In this document: piece after piece, positions 43,454-51,670 of the stretch
How positions within the stretch are numbered: position 1 is the first letter of the stretch
Layout of the letters: each line of letters starts with the position of its first letter
Origin: Kribbella caucasensis
GTDB lineage: Bacteria; Actinomycetota; Actinomycetes; Propionibacteriales; Kribbellaceae
DNA length: 64,000 bases
Reading direction: 5' to 3'
NCBI RefSeq assembly: GCF_004361855.1
Contig: NZ_SNWQ01000007.1
Coordinates: 62,001 to 126,000 of the forward strand
The notes under the pieces: generated by a model
What the model saw: only the letters and a program-made list of their open reading frames with translations
Told to the model about the DNA's origin: nothing
The model's database searches: none
Made by a program: the position numbers and the translations under genes

Positions 43454-44635
43454 ATGATCGAGGGCAGACCAGCCCAGTCCGAGCGGTTCAGTCCCAGAAC
43501 CCGCCCGGTGGTTCCGCCGATCCACCAGTCGGTGACCTACTTCCTGGACGACGAGGCGTACAAGGACGTCCAGGACGGCGGACTGGACGAGATCTGGTAC
43601 GGGCGGTTCCGCAATCCCACCGTCGATGTCGCGGCCGACGAGGTACGACGCCTCGAGGAAGCGGAGGCGGCGTTCATGACGTCGTCCGGCATGGGGGCGA
43701 TCGCCACGACGCTGCTCACCCTGTTGTCCGCGGGTGACCGGGTGGTCGCCGCGAGGCAGGTGTACGGCGATACGCGGGACCTCCTGGTCCGCGATCTGCC
43801 GGCGTGGGGCTTCGACGTCGTACAGGTAGATGCGATGAACCTGGACGAGTGGCGGGCGGCGGTGGCGGACAGACCGACCAGTGTCGTCTACGTCGAGACG
43901 CTGGCGAATCCACAGTTGGACCTCGCAGACCTGCCAGCCATTGCGCGGATCGCGCACGACGCGGGCGCGCGCCTCGTCGTCGACAACACCTTCGCCACGC
44001 CGTACTGCGTGCAGCCGCTGGCGCTCGGTGCGGACGTTGTGTTGCACTCGGCAACCAAGTTCCTGAACGGTCACTCGGACGCGATCGCGGGGGTGGTGGC
44101 CGGCTCGTTCGACCTCGTGCGCGAGGTGCAGCGCCGCGTCATCACGTTGGGCACCTGCCTGGATCCGCATGCGGCGTACCTCGTCTGGCGTGGTCTGCAG
44201 ACCTTCCAGGTGCGCTTGGCGCATTCGTGTGCGACTGCCCGGACCCTGGCCACGGCATTGGCTGCGCGTGATGACGTCGTACGCGTGCGTCATCCGTCGT
44301 TGCCGGACTACGAGCGCGCTGAGGTCGCCGCGCGAGTGCTCCGTCGTGACGACGACGATCTGCGCGCAGGTGGCATGGTCTCGTTCACCGTCGCCGGCGG
44401 TGACGACCGGGCATTGCGAGTGATGCGGCGGTTGCAGGTCGCCTGTGAGGCCACCAGCCTCGGCGGTGTCGAGACACTGGTGAGTACGCCGTTCAATTCG
44501 TCACACTTCTCGCTGACGCCCGAAGAGCGCAGGGCAGCACGCATCGATGACGGCATGATTCGCGTGTCCTGCGGTGTCGAGCCGGCGGACGTACTGATCG
44601 CGGACTTCCTGCGTGCGCTGGACGAGACACCTTGA
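43454..44635 (+). CDS. PLP-dependent trans-sulfuration enzyme (Cys/Met metabolism family)
   Basis: 393 residues from ATG 43454 with GAGGAGG upstream; the frame is open earlier but lacks a ribosome site. The N-terminus RPVVPPIHQSVTYFLDD, the cofactor-stacking and phosphate region SSGMGAIATTL and the PLP lysine in HSATKFLNGHSDAIAG (about 200) are those of cystathionine gamma-synthase, methionine gamma-lyase and relatives. Which reaction it performs cannot be fixed. Its stop overlaps the start of a decayed amidohydrolase gene (TTGA), pointing to a former operon. Confidence 0.9.
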   Translation: MIEGRPAQSERFSPRTRPVVPPIHQSVTYFLDDEAYKDVQDGGLDEIWYGRFRNPTVDVAADEVRRLEEAEAAFMTSSGMGAIATTLLTLLSAGDRVVAARQVYGDTRDLLVRDLPAWGFDVVQVDAMNLDEWRAAVADRPTSVVYVETLANPQLDLADLPAIARIAHDAGARLVVDNTFATPYCVQPLALGADVVLHSATKFLNGHSDAIAGVVAGSFDLVREVQRRVITLGTCLDPHAAYLVWRGLQTFQVRLAHSCATARTLATALAARDDVVRVRHPSLPDYERAEVAARVLRRDDDDLRAGGMVSFTVAGGDDRALRVMRRLQVACEATSLGGVETLVSTPFNSSHFSLTPEERRAARIDDGMIRVSCGVEPADVLIADFLRALDETP

Positions 44636-44865
44636 GGTCCCGTCTCGTCGACCTGCGCCGCACCTTGCACGCGCGTCCCGAGCTCGGCCGAAGAGGGTGT
44701 CCGCGGAGCGCTGACGATGCTGGCTGCCGGGGTGACGAACGACGTACGGCGGATGATCGGCGTGCATCTCGGAATAGGTCTTCCGCTGGGTACTGTGGCC
44801 GCGTCGGTGCGCGGCCTCATGTCGACCGAGAAGCACCCAGGTGGAGCGACGATGCCTGAGCCGCG
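44632..44865 (+). pseudogene. Remnant of an M20-type amidohydrolase (aminobenzoyl-glutamate hydrolase-like)
   Basis: In one frame, beginning at TTG 44632 which overlaps the previous stop, the sequence gives RLVDLRRTLHARPELG, the N-terminus of M20D peptidases. From about 44687, in another frame, it gives AEEGVRGALTMLAAGV and IGVHLGIGLPLGTVAASVRG, the middle part of the same family. The zinc-site segment of over 100 codons between them and the C-terminal half are missing. The reading frame is therefore broken and the gene is dead. Confidence 0.62.
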
Positions 44866-46017
44866 TCAGCTTGCACCGAGTGACGTCGCAGCAAGGTGCC
44901 GTCCCGGCGTCAGGAATGACGCGTCGCGGGTGGTCGAGCCGGTGGTGGCGAAGTCGGCGACGATGTCTCCCATCACCGGTGCGAACTTGAAGCCCGCGCC
45001 GGAGAATCCGCACGCGATCACGAGCCGTGGGTCCGCCGGCGCGAGTCCGACGAGTGGCTGGTCGTCCGGGCTGTAGCCCTCGATCCCGGTCACCAGCGTG
45101 ACCGGATCGGGGTACAGCCCGGGGAAGAACTCCCGGATCACGCCGGCGAGCCGGACCGCATGGCCGACGTCCACCGACCGCTGGACATTGCCGAGATCGT
45201 CGATCACCGGATGTGCCTCGAACTTGACCCCGATCTTGATTGTCAGACCGTCGAGGGAAGGGAATCCGTAGGCAGAAACGTCGCCCACCCGCTCGAAGAC
45301 GCAGAAGGTCTCGGGGCGGTAGTCAGCCGGTCGCCGGGCCAGGTACCACGCCTGAACCAGCCGTCGTGGTACGACGAGCTGGGCCGCACCCGGAACGAGA
45401 TCGCCCGCCCACGCACCCGGTGCCAGGACCACCCGCTCGTAGGTCACCTCGCCGTCCCTGGTGATGACGGCAACTCCGTCAGCCCGTGGCTCTATGCCGA
45501 TGACCTCGGTGTAGAGGCTCACTTCCGCACCGAGAGCTGTGGCGCGTTCGACGGCAGACGCGACGCTTGCCTCAGGCCGCAGGTATCCCGCGAACGGATC
45601 GGTGACGCCGACATCACTGTCGCGTACGACGTGTTGCGGGAACCGCGATCGCAGCGCGTCCGGCCCGAGTGACTCGTGGGGGAGCTCGTATTCCCGCGCG
45701 GACGCGATCGCCGAGACGATGGACGGCCTACCTTCCGGCCCGATGATCACGCCACCGGTTTGCCGGAACAGTTCGCGGCCGGAGAGATCGGCGAGCTCGC
45801 GCCACAGATCGAACGCCTCCATCGCCAGAGGTGTGAGGCGAGGCTCGCGCTGACTCTGGACGGAGAACCGCCGGGTCTGACCGGCCGATGCTCCGCGGTC
45901 GTGCGCGACGCCGAACCGCTCGTAGCCGTGCACGCTCACTCCACGCTCGGCGAGCCGCCACAGGGTCATCGACCCGATGGCACCCAGTCCGATGACAGCG
46001 ACCTCTGCTCGGCTCAT
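44866..46017 (-). CDS. FAD-dependent oxidase (sarcosine/N-methyltryptophan oxidase-like)
   Basis: 383 residues. The FAD-binding motif VIGLGAIGSMTLWRLAERG (8-26) and the C-terminal IACGFSGAGFKFAPVMG (about 334-350) place it with monomeric sarcosine oxidases. The Cys that binds FAD covalently in those enzymes appears to be replaced by Gly in GIEGYSPDD, so the cofactor may be bound non-covalently. It was probably the last gene of the leftward operon, coupled to the tartrate dehydrogenase-like gene. The IS inserted three bases before its ATG, and no good ribosome site now precedes it, so expression may be lost or reduced. Confidence 0.86.
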   Translation of the reverse strand: MSRAEVAVIGLGAIGSMTLWRLAERGVSVHGYERFGVAHDRGASAGQTRRFSVQSQREPRLTPLAMEAFDLWRELADLSGRELFRQTGGVIIGPEGRPSIVSAIASAREYELPHESLGPDALRSRFPQHVVRDSDVGVTDPFAGYLRPEASVASAVERATALGAEVSLYTEVIGIEPRADGVAVITRDGEVTYERVVLAPGAWAGDLVPGAAQLVVPRRLVQAWYLARRPADYRPETFCVFERVGDVSAYGFPSLDGLTIKIGVKFEAHPVIDDLGNVQRSVDVGHAVRLAGVIREFFPGLYPDPVTLVTGIEGYSPDDQPLVGLAPADPRLVIACGFSGAGFKFAPVMGDIVADFATTGSTTRDASFLTPGRHLAATSLGAS

Positions 46018-46020
46018 CTG

Positions 46021-47359
46021 TTAGGTCGCGGGAACCCGTCCTTCATGGCGGGGAGGAACCGCGACTCCCTCCCTTCGGAAACTGGGGACTGTCGGTCCCG
46101 GCTGATTGGATCATTGGCATGTCCCGATACCGGCTGGACCCGACTCCCGCGCAGCAGGCTGCGTTGCTGGCGCAGTGCGGGCACGCCCGGTACGTGTGGA
46201 ACCTGGCTCTGGAGCAGTGGTCGATGTGGACCCCCGACAAGGGTCCGACGCCCGGGTACGTCGAGCAGGCCCGGCAGTTGACCGAGGCGCGGGGCGCGTT
46301 CGGCTGGTTGCGGGCCGGGTCGCAGACCGTGCAGCAGCAGGCGCTGCGCGACTTCGACCAGGCGGTCCGGAACTTCTACGCAGGGACCCATCGGCGGCCG
46401 ACCTGGCGCAGAGCGGGGGTGCACGAGGGGTTCCGGATCGTCGGCTCCCAGGCGTCCCGGATCGTCAAGCTGAACCGCAAGTGGGCCGCGGTCAACGTGC
46501 CCAAGGTCGGCCGGGTGCAGTTCCGGCTGTCCCGTGCCGTGCCCGACGCGAAGTCGTACCGCATCACCCGCGACCGGGTGGGTCGCTGGCACATCGCGTT
46601 CGCCGCGATCCCGGAGCCGATTCCGGCACCGGGTACGGGCGAGGTCGTCGGGGTGGACCGCGGCGTCACCGTGTCGGCGGCCCTGTCCACCGGTGAACTT
46701 CTGACCTGCACCGGGCTGTCGGACCGTGAGCAGGAACGGCTCAAGCACCTGCAACGCCGCCTGGCCCGCGCTCATCCGGGCTCCAAGCGCCGGCAGCGGG
46801 TGAGGGCCGCGATCGCGAAGCTGCACGCCCGGGCCGGTGACCGGCGCAAGGACTGGGTGGAGAAGACCAGCACCGACCTCGCCCGACGGTTCGACGTCAT
46901 CCGGGTCGAGGACCTGCGGGTCGCGCCGATGACCAGGCGACCCAAGCCCAAGCCCGATCCGGAACAGCCGGGCGGGTACCTGCCGAATCGTCGCCGCGCC
47001 AAGGCCGGTCTGAATCGCGGCATTCTCGCCAACGGGTGGGGGCTGCTCGTGCAGCGCCTGGAGCACAAGGCCGCCGGACGGGTCGAGAGAGTGAATCCTG
47101 CGTACACGTCGCAAACCTGTAGCGCCTGTGGGCACTGCGCACCGGAGAATCGCGAGAACCAAGCGGTGTTCCGGTGCGCAGCCTGCGGACACCAGGCGAA
47201 CGCGGACGTGAACGCGGCAGTCAACATCGCGGCCGGACGGGCCGTCAGCGCACGCCGAGAGACGCCGCCAGTACGGGTCTCGCCGAAGCGTGAACCTCAA
47301 CTCGCTACCTCCGCGTAGTGGTTGGAATCCCTGTCCCTTGAGGGCGGGGAGGACGTCAA
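46021..47359 (+). mobile_element. IS200/IS605-type element encoding TnpB only
   Basis: The element carries tnpB but no tnpA. Related hairpin sequences mark both ends: GTCCTTCATGGCGGGGAGGA (46038-46057) and GTCCCTTGAGGGCGGGGAGG (47333-47352). The right end closes with GACGTCAA, typical for the family. Removing 46021-47359 joins the flanks so that the dehydrogenase stop and oxidase start overlap by four bases, which sets the boundaries to within three bases (the CTG at 46018-46020 is repeated at 47360-47362). No target duplication beyond that is seen, as expected. The left flank CTCAT or CATCTG is the candidate target motif. Confidence 0.78.
46119..47318 (+). CDS. tnpB: TnpB RNA-guided endonuclease (OrfB family)
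   Basis: 399 residues with all expected parts. The N-terminal helix-turn-helix and wedge region (QCGHARYVWNLALEQ) is followed by RuvC catalytic residues Asp180 in VVGVDRG, Glu264 in IRVEDL and Asp363 in NADVNAA. The zinc ribbon uses Cys334, Cys337, Cys353 and Cys356. The gene appears intact, so the nuclease may be active. TnpB cuts target DNA next to a short motif, guided by an RNA from the element's right end, and thereby helps retain the element. Confidence 0.94.
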   Translation: MSRYRLDPTPAQQAALLAQCGHARYVWNLALEQWSMWTPDKGPTPGYVEQARQLTEARGAFGWLRAGSQTVQQQALRDFDQAVRNFYAGTHRRPTWRRAGVHEGFRIVGSQASRIVKLNRKWAAVNVPKVGRVQFRLSRAVPDAKSYRITRDRVGRWHIAFAAIPEPIPAPGTGEVVGVDRGVTVSAALSTGELLTCTGLSDREQERLKHLQRRLARAHPGSKRRQRVRAAIAKLHARAGDRRKDWVEKTSTDLARRFDVIRVEDLRVAPMTRRPKPKPDPEQPGGYLPNRRRAKAGLNRGILANGWGLLVQRLEHKAAGRVERVNPAYTSQTCSACGHCAPENRENQAVFRCAACGHQANADVNAAVNIAAGRAVSARRETPPVRVSPKREPQLATSA

Positions 47360-47379
47360 CTGCTGACTCTTTCCTTCAG
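47230..47379 (+). ncRNA. Probable omega RNA with guide
   Basis: In related elements the omega RNA covers the 3' end of tnpB and the right end, and its guide is the flanking DNA. Here the scaffold would end at 47359 after the hairpin 47328-47349, and the guide would start CTGCTGACTCTTTCCTTCAG (47360-47379), i.e. the antisense of the neighbouring dehydrogenase 3' end. The 5' limit is estimated. Confidence 0.45.
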
Positions 47380-48429
47380 TAGCAGGGCTGCGACGAATTC
47401 GGTGACCTCGCCGGTCGACGCCGTACCGCCGAGATCTGCCGTGCGGGTCCGTGGATCGCGCAGCGACTCCTCGATGGCACTCATGAGGGCTGCGGCGGGC
47501 TCCTGAAGCCGAAGGTGCTCCAACATCAGCACCACGGACCAGAGCATGCCGATCGGGTTGGCCAGCCCTTTGCCCGCGATGTCCGGCGCCGAACCGTGGA
47601 CGGGCTCGAACATCGACGGCCCCGGACCATCAGGGGCCAGGTTCGCGGACGGCGCGATCCCGATGCTGCCGCAGACGGCGGCCGCCAGGTCCGACAGGAT
47701 GTCGCCGAGGAGGTTCGACGCCACCACGACGTCGAAGTCCGACGGGTGCATCACCATCCGTGCCGCCATCGCGTCCACGTGCTCGCGCGACATCGTCACG
47801 TCCGGGTGGCGCACGGCGACGTCGTCGACGACCTCGTCCCACAACGTCATGGTGTGGATGATGCCGTTGGACTTGGTGGCGGACCGGACGTGACCGCGAC
47901 GACTCTCCGCCGTCGTCATCGCGTACTCGGCGATCCGTTCCACCGCTACGCGGGAGAATGTGCTCTGCTGCAGCGCGACTTCGGACGAGCCCCGACCGAT
48001 CCGGCCGCCGACCTCGCTGTACTCGCCCTCGGAGTTCTCCCGTACGACGACGAAGTCCGTGCCGGCGGACAACTCCGGACGCACCGGCGTCGGCACTCCC
48101 TCGAAGACCCGCATCGGCCGCAGGTTCACGTACTGACCGAAGGTTCTGCGGATCGGAATGAGCAGACCCCACAACGACACATGATCGGGGACCCCGGGCC
48201 AGCCGACGGCACCCAGCAGGATGGCATCGTGCCGGCCGAGGACGTCGAGACCGTCGGCGGGCATCATCGCACCCGTACGGTGGTATCGCTCGCAGGACCA
48301 GTCCAGTTCGGTCATCGTGAACGTCACGTCGTACGTCGCCTGGACCGCGTCGAGGATCTGCTTCGCGGACTCCATCACCTCGACCCCGATGCCGTCACCG
48401 GGGATGAGAGCAAGACTGACGACGGCCAT
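47356..48429 (-). CDS. Tartrate/D-malate/isopropylmalate dehydrogenase family
   Basis: 357 residues. IPGDGIGVEVM (9-19), the RPMRVF and RENSEGEY loops (about 103-108 and 129-136), and the metal site around SNLLGDILSDLAAAVCGSIG (about 245-264) and FEPVHGSAPDIAGKG are all present. RENSEGEYSEVGGRI fits tartrate dehydrogenase or decarboxylating D-malate dehydrogenase better than LeuB. Its TGA stop is supplied by the end of the IS (47356-47358); without the IS the frame would gain one or two codons. The start overlaps the upstream aldehyde dehydrogenase stop by one base. Confidence 0.9.
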   Translation of the reverse strand: MAVVSLALIPGDGIGVEVMESAKQILDAVQATYDVTFTMTELDWSCERYHRTGAMMPADGLDVLGRHDAILLGAVGWPGVPDHVSLWGLLIPIRRTFGQYVNLRPMRVFEGVPTPVRPELSAGTDFVVVRENSEGEYSEVGGRIGRGSSEVALQQSTFSRVAVERIAEYAMTTAESRRGHVRSATKSNGIIHTMTLWDEVVDDVAVRHPDVTMSREHVDAMAARMVMHPSDFDVVVASNLLGDILSDLAAAVCGSIGIAPSANLAPDGPGPSMFEPVHGSAPDIAGKGLANPIGMLWSVVLMLEHLRLQEPAAALMSAIEESLRDPRTRTADLGGTASTGEVTEFVAALLLKERVSS

Positions 48430-49901
48430 CAGAGCTGGAAGCCGGGCGAGGAGAGGTACTTGAACTGCAGGTATTCGTGCAGTCCCTCAGGCCCGCCCTC
48501 GCGCCCGAGCCCGGACTGCTTCACGCCGCCGAACGGCGCCGCCACATCGGACACCAGCCCGCGGTTGATCCCGACCATCCCGGTCTGGAGGCCGGAGCTC
48601 ACCCGCCGGGCGCGCTCCGTGTCGCGGGTGATCACGAACGCCGCCAGGCCGTGCTCGGTGTCGTTGCCAGCAGCAACCGCTTCGGCCTCGGTCGAGAATC
48701 GCCGGATCGCCGCCACCGGCCCGAACACCTCCTCGCGCAGGATGTCGGCATCCGCGGGCACCTGATCGAGGACGGTCGGCGCGACGTAGTGGCCCGGCCC
48801 GTCCGGGATCGGTGCGCGGACGACCACGACCGCGCCCTTGGCGACGGCGTCGTCGATCAGGCGGTTCGCCTTCTCGACCGCGCGGTGGTCGACCAGAGGG
48901 CCGAGGTCGGTGTCCTCGTCGGCAGGGTTGCCCACGACAACGGCTGCCATCCGTGCGGCGAAGGCGTCGACGAACGCGTCAGCGATGCCGTCGGCAACAA
49001 GGAAGCGGTTGGCCGCGACACAGGACTGTCCGCCCAGCCGCATCTTGGCGATCATCGCCTCGCGGACGGCGACCTCGAGGTCCGCGTCGTCGAACACCAC
49101 GAAGGGAGCGTTGCCGCCCAGCTCCATCGAGGTTCTCAGGACGCGGCGACCGCTCTGTTCGAGCAGGATCCGGCCGACCGCGGTCGACCCGGTGAAGGAG
49201 ACCTTGCGCAGGCGCGGGTCCGCCAGCAGTGGACCGCTCACATCCGCGGGCTTGCTCGTCGTCACGACACAGAGCACGCCCGGGGGAGCACCGGCTTCGC
49301 GCAGCAACTCCCCGAAAACCAGTGAGGTGAGCGGCGTCAGTTCCGCGGGCTTCAGTACGGCGGTGCAGCCGGCAGCCACGGCGGGCGCCACCTTCCTGGC
49401 CGCCATGGCGAGTGGGACATTCCACGGCGTGATGAGCAGACAGGGGCCGACCGGTTCGGCGACCGTGACGATGTGGTTGCGCCCGTCGGGCGAGGCGGTA
49501 CTCCGGCCATGTGGTCGAACGGCCTCCTCGGCGTACCACCGGACGTAGTCGGCCGCATAGACCACCTCGCCACGTGCCTCTCGGATCGTCTTGCCGACCT
49601 CAAGAGTGATGAGCTGAGCCAGACGCTCGTTGTTCGCGAGGAGCCCATCAACGAGCCGGTGCAGCACGTCGGCCCGCTCTCGAAGCGTCGAGGACGCCCA
49701 CGTCGAAGCCGCGCCGGCCGCGGCGTCGAGAGCAGCCAAGGCATCGGCCGGCCCACAGTCGGCGACGGCGGCGATCGGCCGTTCGGTCGACGGGTCGAAG
49801 ACATCGAAGGTCGCACCGGCGGCTGCCGGTTGCCAGTCGGTCGTCAGGAACCCGGTGGGAACCGACTCGAGCGCGTCGGTTCCCCACACGATCGCGGTCA
49901 T
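48429..49901 (-). CDS. Aldehyde dehydrogenase (succinate-semialdehyde type)
   Basis: 490 residues. The catalytic Glu is in SMELGGNAPFVVFDDADL (near 249) and the catalytic Cys in GGQSCVAANRFLV (near 283). TPWNVPLAMAARKVAPAVAAGCT and the C-terminal PFGGVKQSGLGREGGPEGLHEYLQFKY are strongly GabD-like. It lies directly after a class III aminotransferase (four-base overlap), the usual pair that converts an amino group to an aldehyde and then an acid, as in GABA or beta-alanine degradation. Confidence 0.93.
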   Translation of the reverse strand: MTAIVWGTDALESVPTGFLTTDWQPAAAGATFDVFDPSTERPIAAVADCGPADALAALDAAAGAASTWASSTLRERADVLHRLVDGLLANNERLAQLITLEVGKTIREARGEVVYAADYVRWYAEEAVRPHGRSTASPDGRNHIVTVAEPVGPCLLITPWNVPLAMAARKVAPAVAAGCTAVLKPAELTPLTSLVFGELLREAGAPPGVLCVVTTSKPADVSGPLLADPRLRKVSFTGSTAVGRILLEQSGRRVLRTSMELGGNAPFVVFDDADLEVAVREAMIAKMRLGGQSCVAANRFLVADGIADAFVDAFAARMAAVVVGNPADEDTDLGPLVDHRAVEKANRLIDDAVAKGAVVVVRAPIPDGPGHYVAPTVLDQVPADADILREEVFGPVAAIRRFSTEAEAVAAGNDTEHGLAAFVITRDTERARRVSSGLQTGMVGINRGLVSDVAAPFGGVKQSGLGREGGPEGLHEYLQFKYLSSPGFQL

Positions 49902-51157
49902 GCGGCTGTCCTTTCCGCGACGGCGTCGAGCGCCGCCGCGATCACGTCCGCCGCGAAGCGGATCTCATCGGGTGTGATCACGAAGGGAGGGCATACGTGC
50001 AAGGCGTTGCCGGCCAGCAGGCGCGTCAGCACACCTCGCTCGCGGCAGCCGCGGATCACCTCGTCGGCCGGTACGTCGGGCAGCAACTGAACTCCCGCCA
50101 TCAGTCCGATCGCGCGGACCTCGTGGACCAACGGCGACTCGGCGAGTGAGCCGAACGCCGTGGCCAGCACAGGTTCGAGCGCCCGGACCCGCGCGACGAG
50201 GTCCTCTTCCTCCAGTACGTCGAGGTTCTCCATGGCCACCGCACAGGCCGTCGCGTGCCCGGAGTAGGTGATGCCCTGCCGGAAGATCGGGGCGTCGTCC
50301 CCCGACATGAACGGCTCCGACACTCGCCCGGAGACCGCCACCGCACCGAGCGGCGCGTAGCCCGAGGTGATGCCTTTCGCCATGGTGATCAGATCGGGCT
50401 CGATACCCCAGCGGTGGCTCGCGAACCATTCACCGGTCCGGCCGAACCCTGTGATGACTTCGTCGGCGACGAGGAGGATGTCGAACTCCTGGCACAGCGC
50501 CTGGAGTCCGGTCAGATACCCGTCCGGCGGTGGATGGACACCGCCCGTACCGACCACCGGCTCGGCGACCAGCGCGGCGACGTTCCCCGGGCCGATCCGC
50601 TCGATCAGTGTCCGCGTGGCGGCGAGGTCCGCGAGCGGGATTCGTGCGGTCTCGGGGATCAGTGACTCGGTGCCGTAGCCGGCCCGGTTGAAGTCCAGGC
50701 CGGCGATCGACGTACCGAAGCCGTGCAAACCGTGATAGCCACCCGTCCGGCTCAGGACGACGGTCTTCCTCGTTCGTCCCACCTGCTGCCAGTAGCGGCG
50801 TGCGAGCTTGCAGGCGACCTCGACCGAGTCCGACCCGCCGGAGGTGAGGATGAACGACGCGTCGGCGACCGGAACCAGGCCGCGCAACCGCTCGGCGAGA
50901 TCGATTGCCGGCCGGTTGGCGTGGATGCCGAACAGATGGTAGGTCTCCAAGGTCGTCATCTGCTTGGCCGCCGCCTGTGCGATCCGCTCACGACCGTGAC
51001 CGATGTTCGCGTACCAGAGCCCGGCCGGCAGGTCGAGCAGCCGGTGGCCGTCCTCGGTGGTCAGCCACGCACCGCTCGCGGAGGCGATGACGACGCGTTC
51101 CTTGATCGTCGTGGGCATGTGCGCCTGTGGGTGCCACAGGGCGGGTGGCGTGCTCAC
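49898..51157 (-). CDS. Class III aminotransferase (omega-amino acid type)
   Basis: 419 residues from GTG 51157. The PLP-binding features are the loop TSGGSDSVEVACKLAR, the Asp in LLVADEVITGFGRTG (about 228) and the Schiff-base Lys in ITMAKGITSGYAPLG (about 260). The family includes GABA, putrescine, taurine and beta-alanine aminotransferases. The aromatic-rich entry (LPAGLWYANIGHG) resembles omega-amino acid:pyruvate enzymes. The operon context suggests the substrate is an amino acid or amine released by the imported compound. Confidence 0.93.
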   Translation of the reverse strand: MSTPPALWHPQAHMPTTIKERVVIASASGAWLTTEDGHRLLDLPAGLWYANIGHGRERIAQAAAKQMTTLETYHLFGIHANRPAIDLAERLRGLVPVADASFILTSGGSDSVEVACKLARRYWQQVGRTRKTVVLSRTGGYHGLHGFGTSIAGLDFNRAGYGTESLIPETARIPLADLAATRTLIERIGPGNVAALVAEPVVGTGGVHPPPDGYLTGLQALCQEFDILLVADEVITGFGRTGEWFASHRWGIEPDLITMAKGITSGYAPLGAVAVSGRVSEPFMSGDDAPIFRQGITYSGHATACAVAMENLDVLEEEDLVARVRALEPVLATAFGSLAESPLVHEVRAIGLMAGVQLLPDVPADEVIRGCRERGVLTRLLAGNALHVCPPFVITPDEIRFAADVIAAALDAVAERTAA

Positions 51158-51169
51158 GGTCCGCGCCCT

Positions 51170-51613
51170 TCAGCGGGTGCCGGCGCCGAGCGCAGCAGTC
51201 TGGGCGCTGAACTCGTCCGCCACCGCCGCGTGGATGTGCAGCATCCGCGCGAGCAGCCCGTTGCCGCGGGTGAACCTCAGCGGGTTGTCGCCGCCGCTCT
51301 TGATCGTTTCCTTGGTGTCGTCGAAGAACGCCGTCCCCTGGTCGGGCGACGAGTCGCTCTTGTCGTCGGGGTAGAGCGGGTTGATCGTGGTCTCGATCTT
51401 CGGCCAGAGGGCTCGTGCCGCCTCGGTCGACTCGAACTCCAGCAGCATGACGAGGGTGTCCGGAATGAGCTCGCCGGCCACTTCCTCGAGGACGGAGCCG
51501 CCCAGGTAGCCGGGGTGGTCTGCCAGCGACCGCAACCAGTCGCCCAGGTATTCCTTCGCCTCGGCGGCCTTGCCGGGTTGCGGGACGAAGATGAAGATGT
51601 CGCGTCGTTTCAC
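51170..51613 (-). CDS. Conserved protein of unknown function, dimeric barrel-like
   Basis: 147 residues, 12 bases before the aminotransferase start. The N-terminus RRDIFIFVPQPGKAAEAKEYLGDWL and the later TLVMLLEFESTEAARALW have the beta-alpha-beta rhythm of small dimeric ferredoxin-like barrels such as antibiotic-biosynthesis monooxygenase or EthD proteins, followed by a C-terminal helical extension. No catalytic residues can be assigned. Its place inside the operon suggests an enzyme or scaffold for the pathway. Confidence 0.65.
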   Translation of the reverse strand: MKRRDIFIFVPQPGKAAEAKEYLGDWLRSLADHPGYLGGSVLEEVAGELIPDTLVMLLEFESTEAARALWPKIETTINPLYPDDKSDSSPDQGTAFFDDTKETIKSGGDNPLRFTRGNGLLARMLHIHAAVADEFSAQTAALGAGTR

Positions 51614-51670
51614 AGCGATGTCCTTTCGGATCGGGGATGACGCGCGGTACGACGCCGCGCGGTGGTGCGA

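Noticed and set aside
46021..47359. Search for a tnpA transposase in or next to the IS
   Set aside because: No Y1 HUH transposase or serine recombinase frame is visible; the element is tnpB-only.
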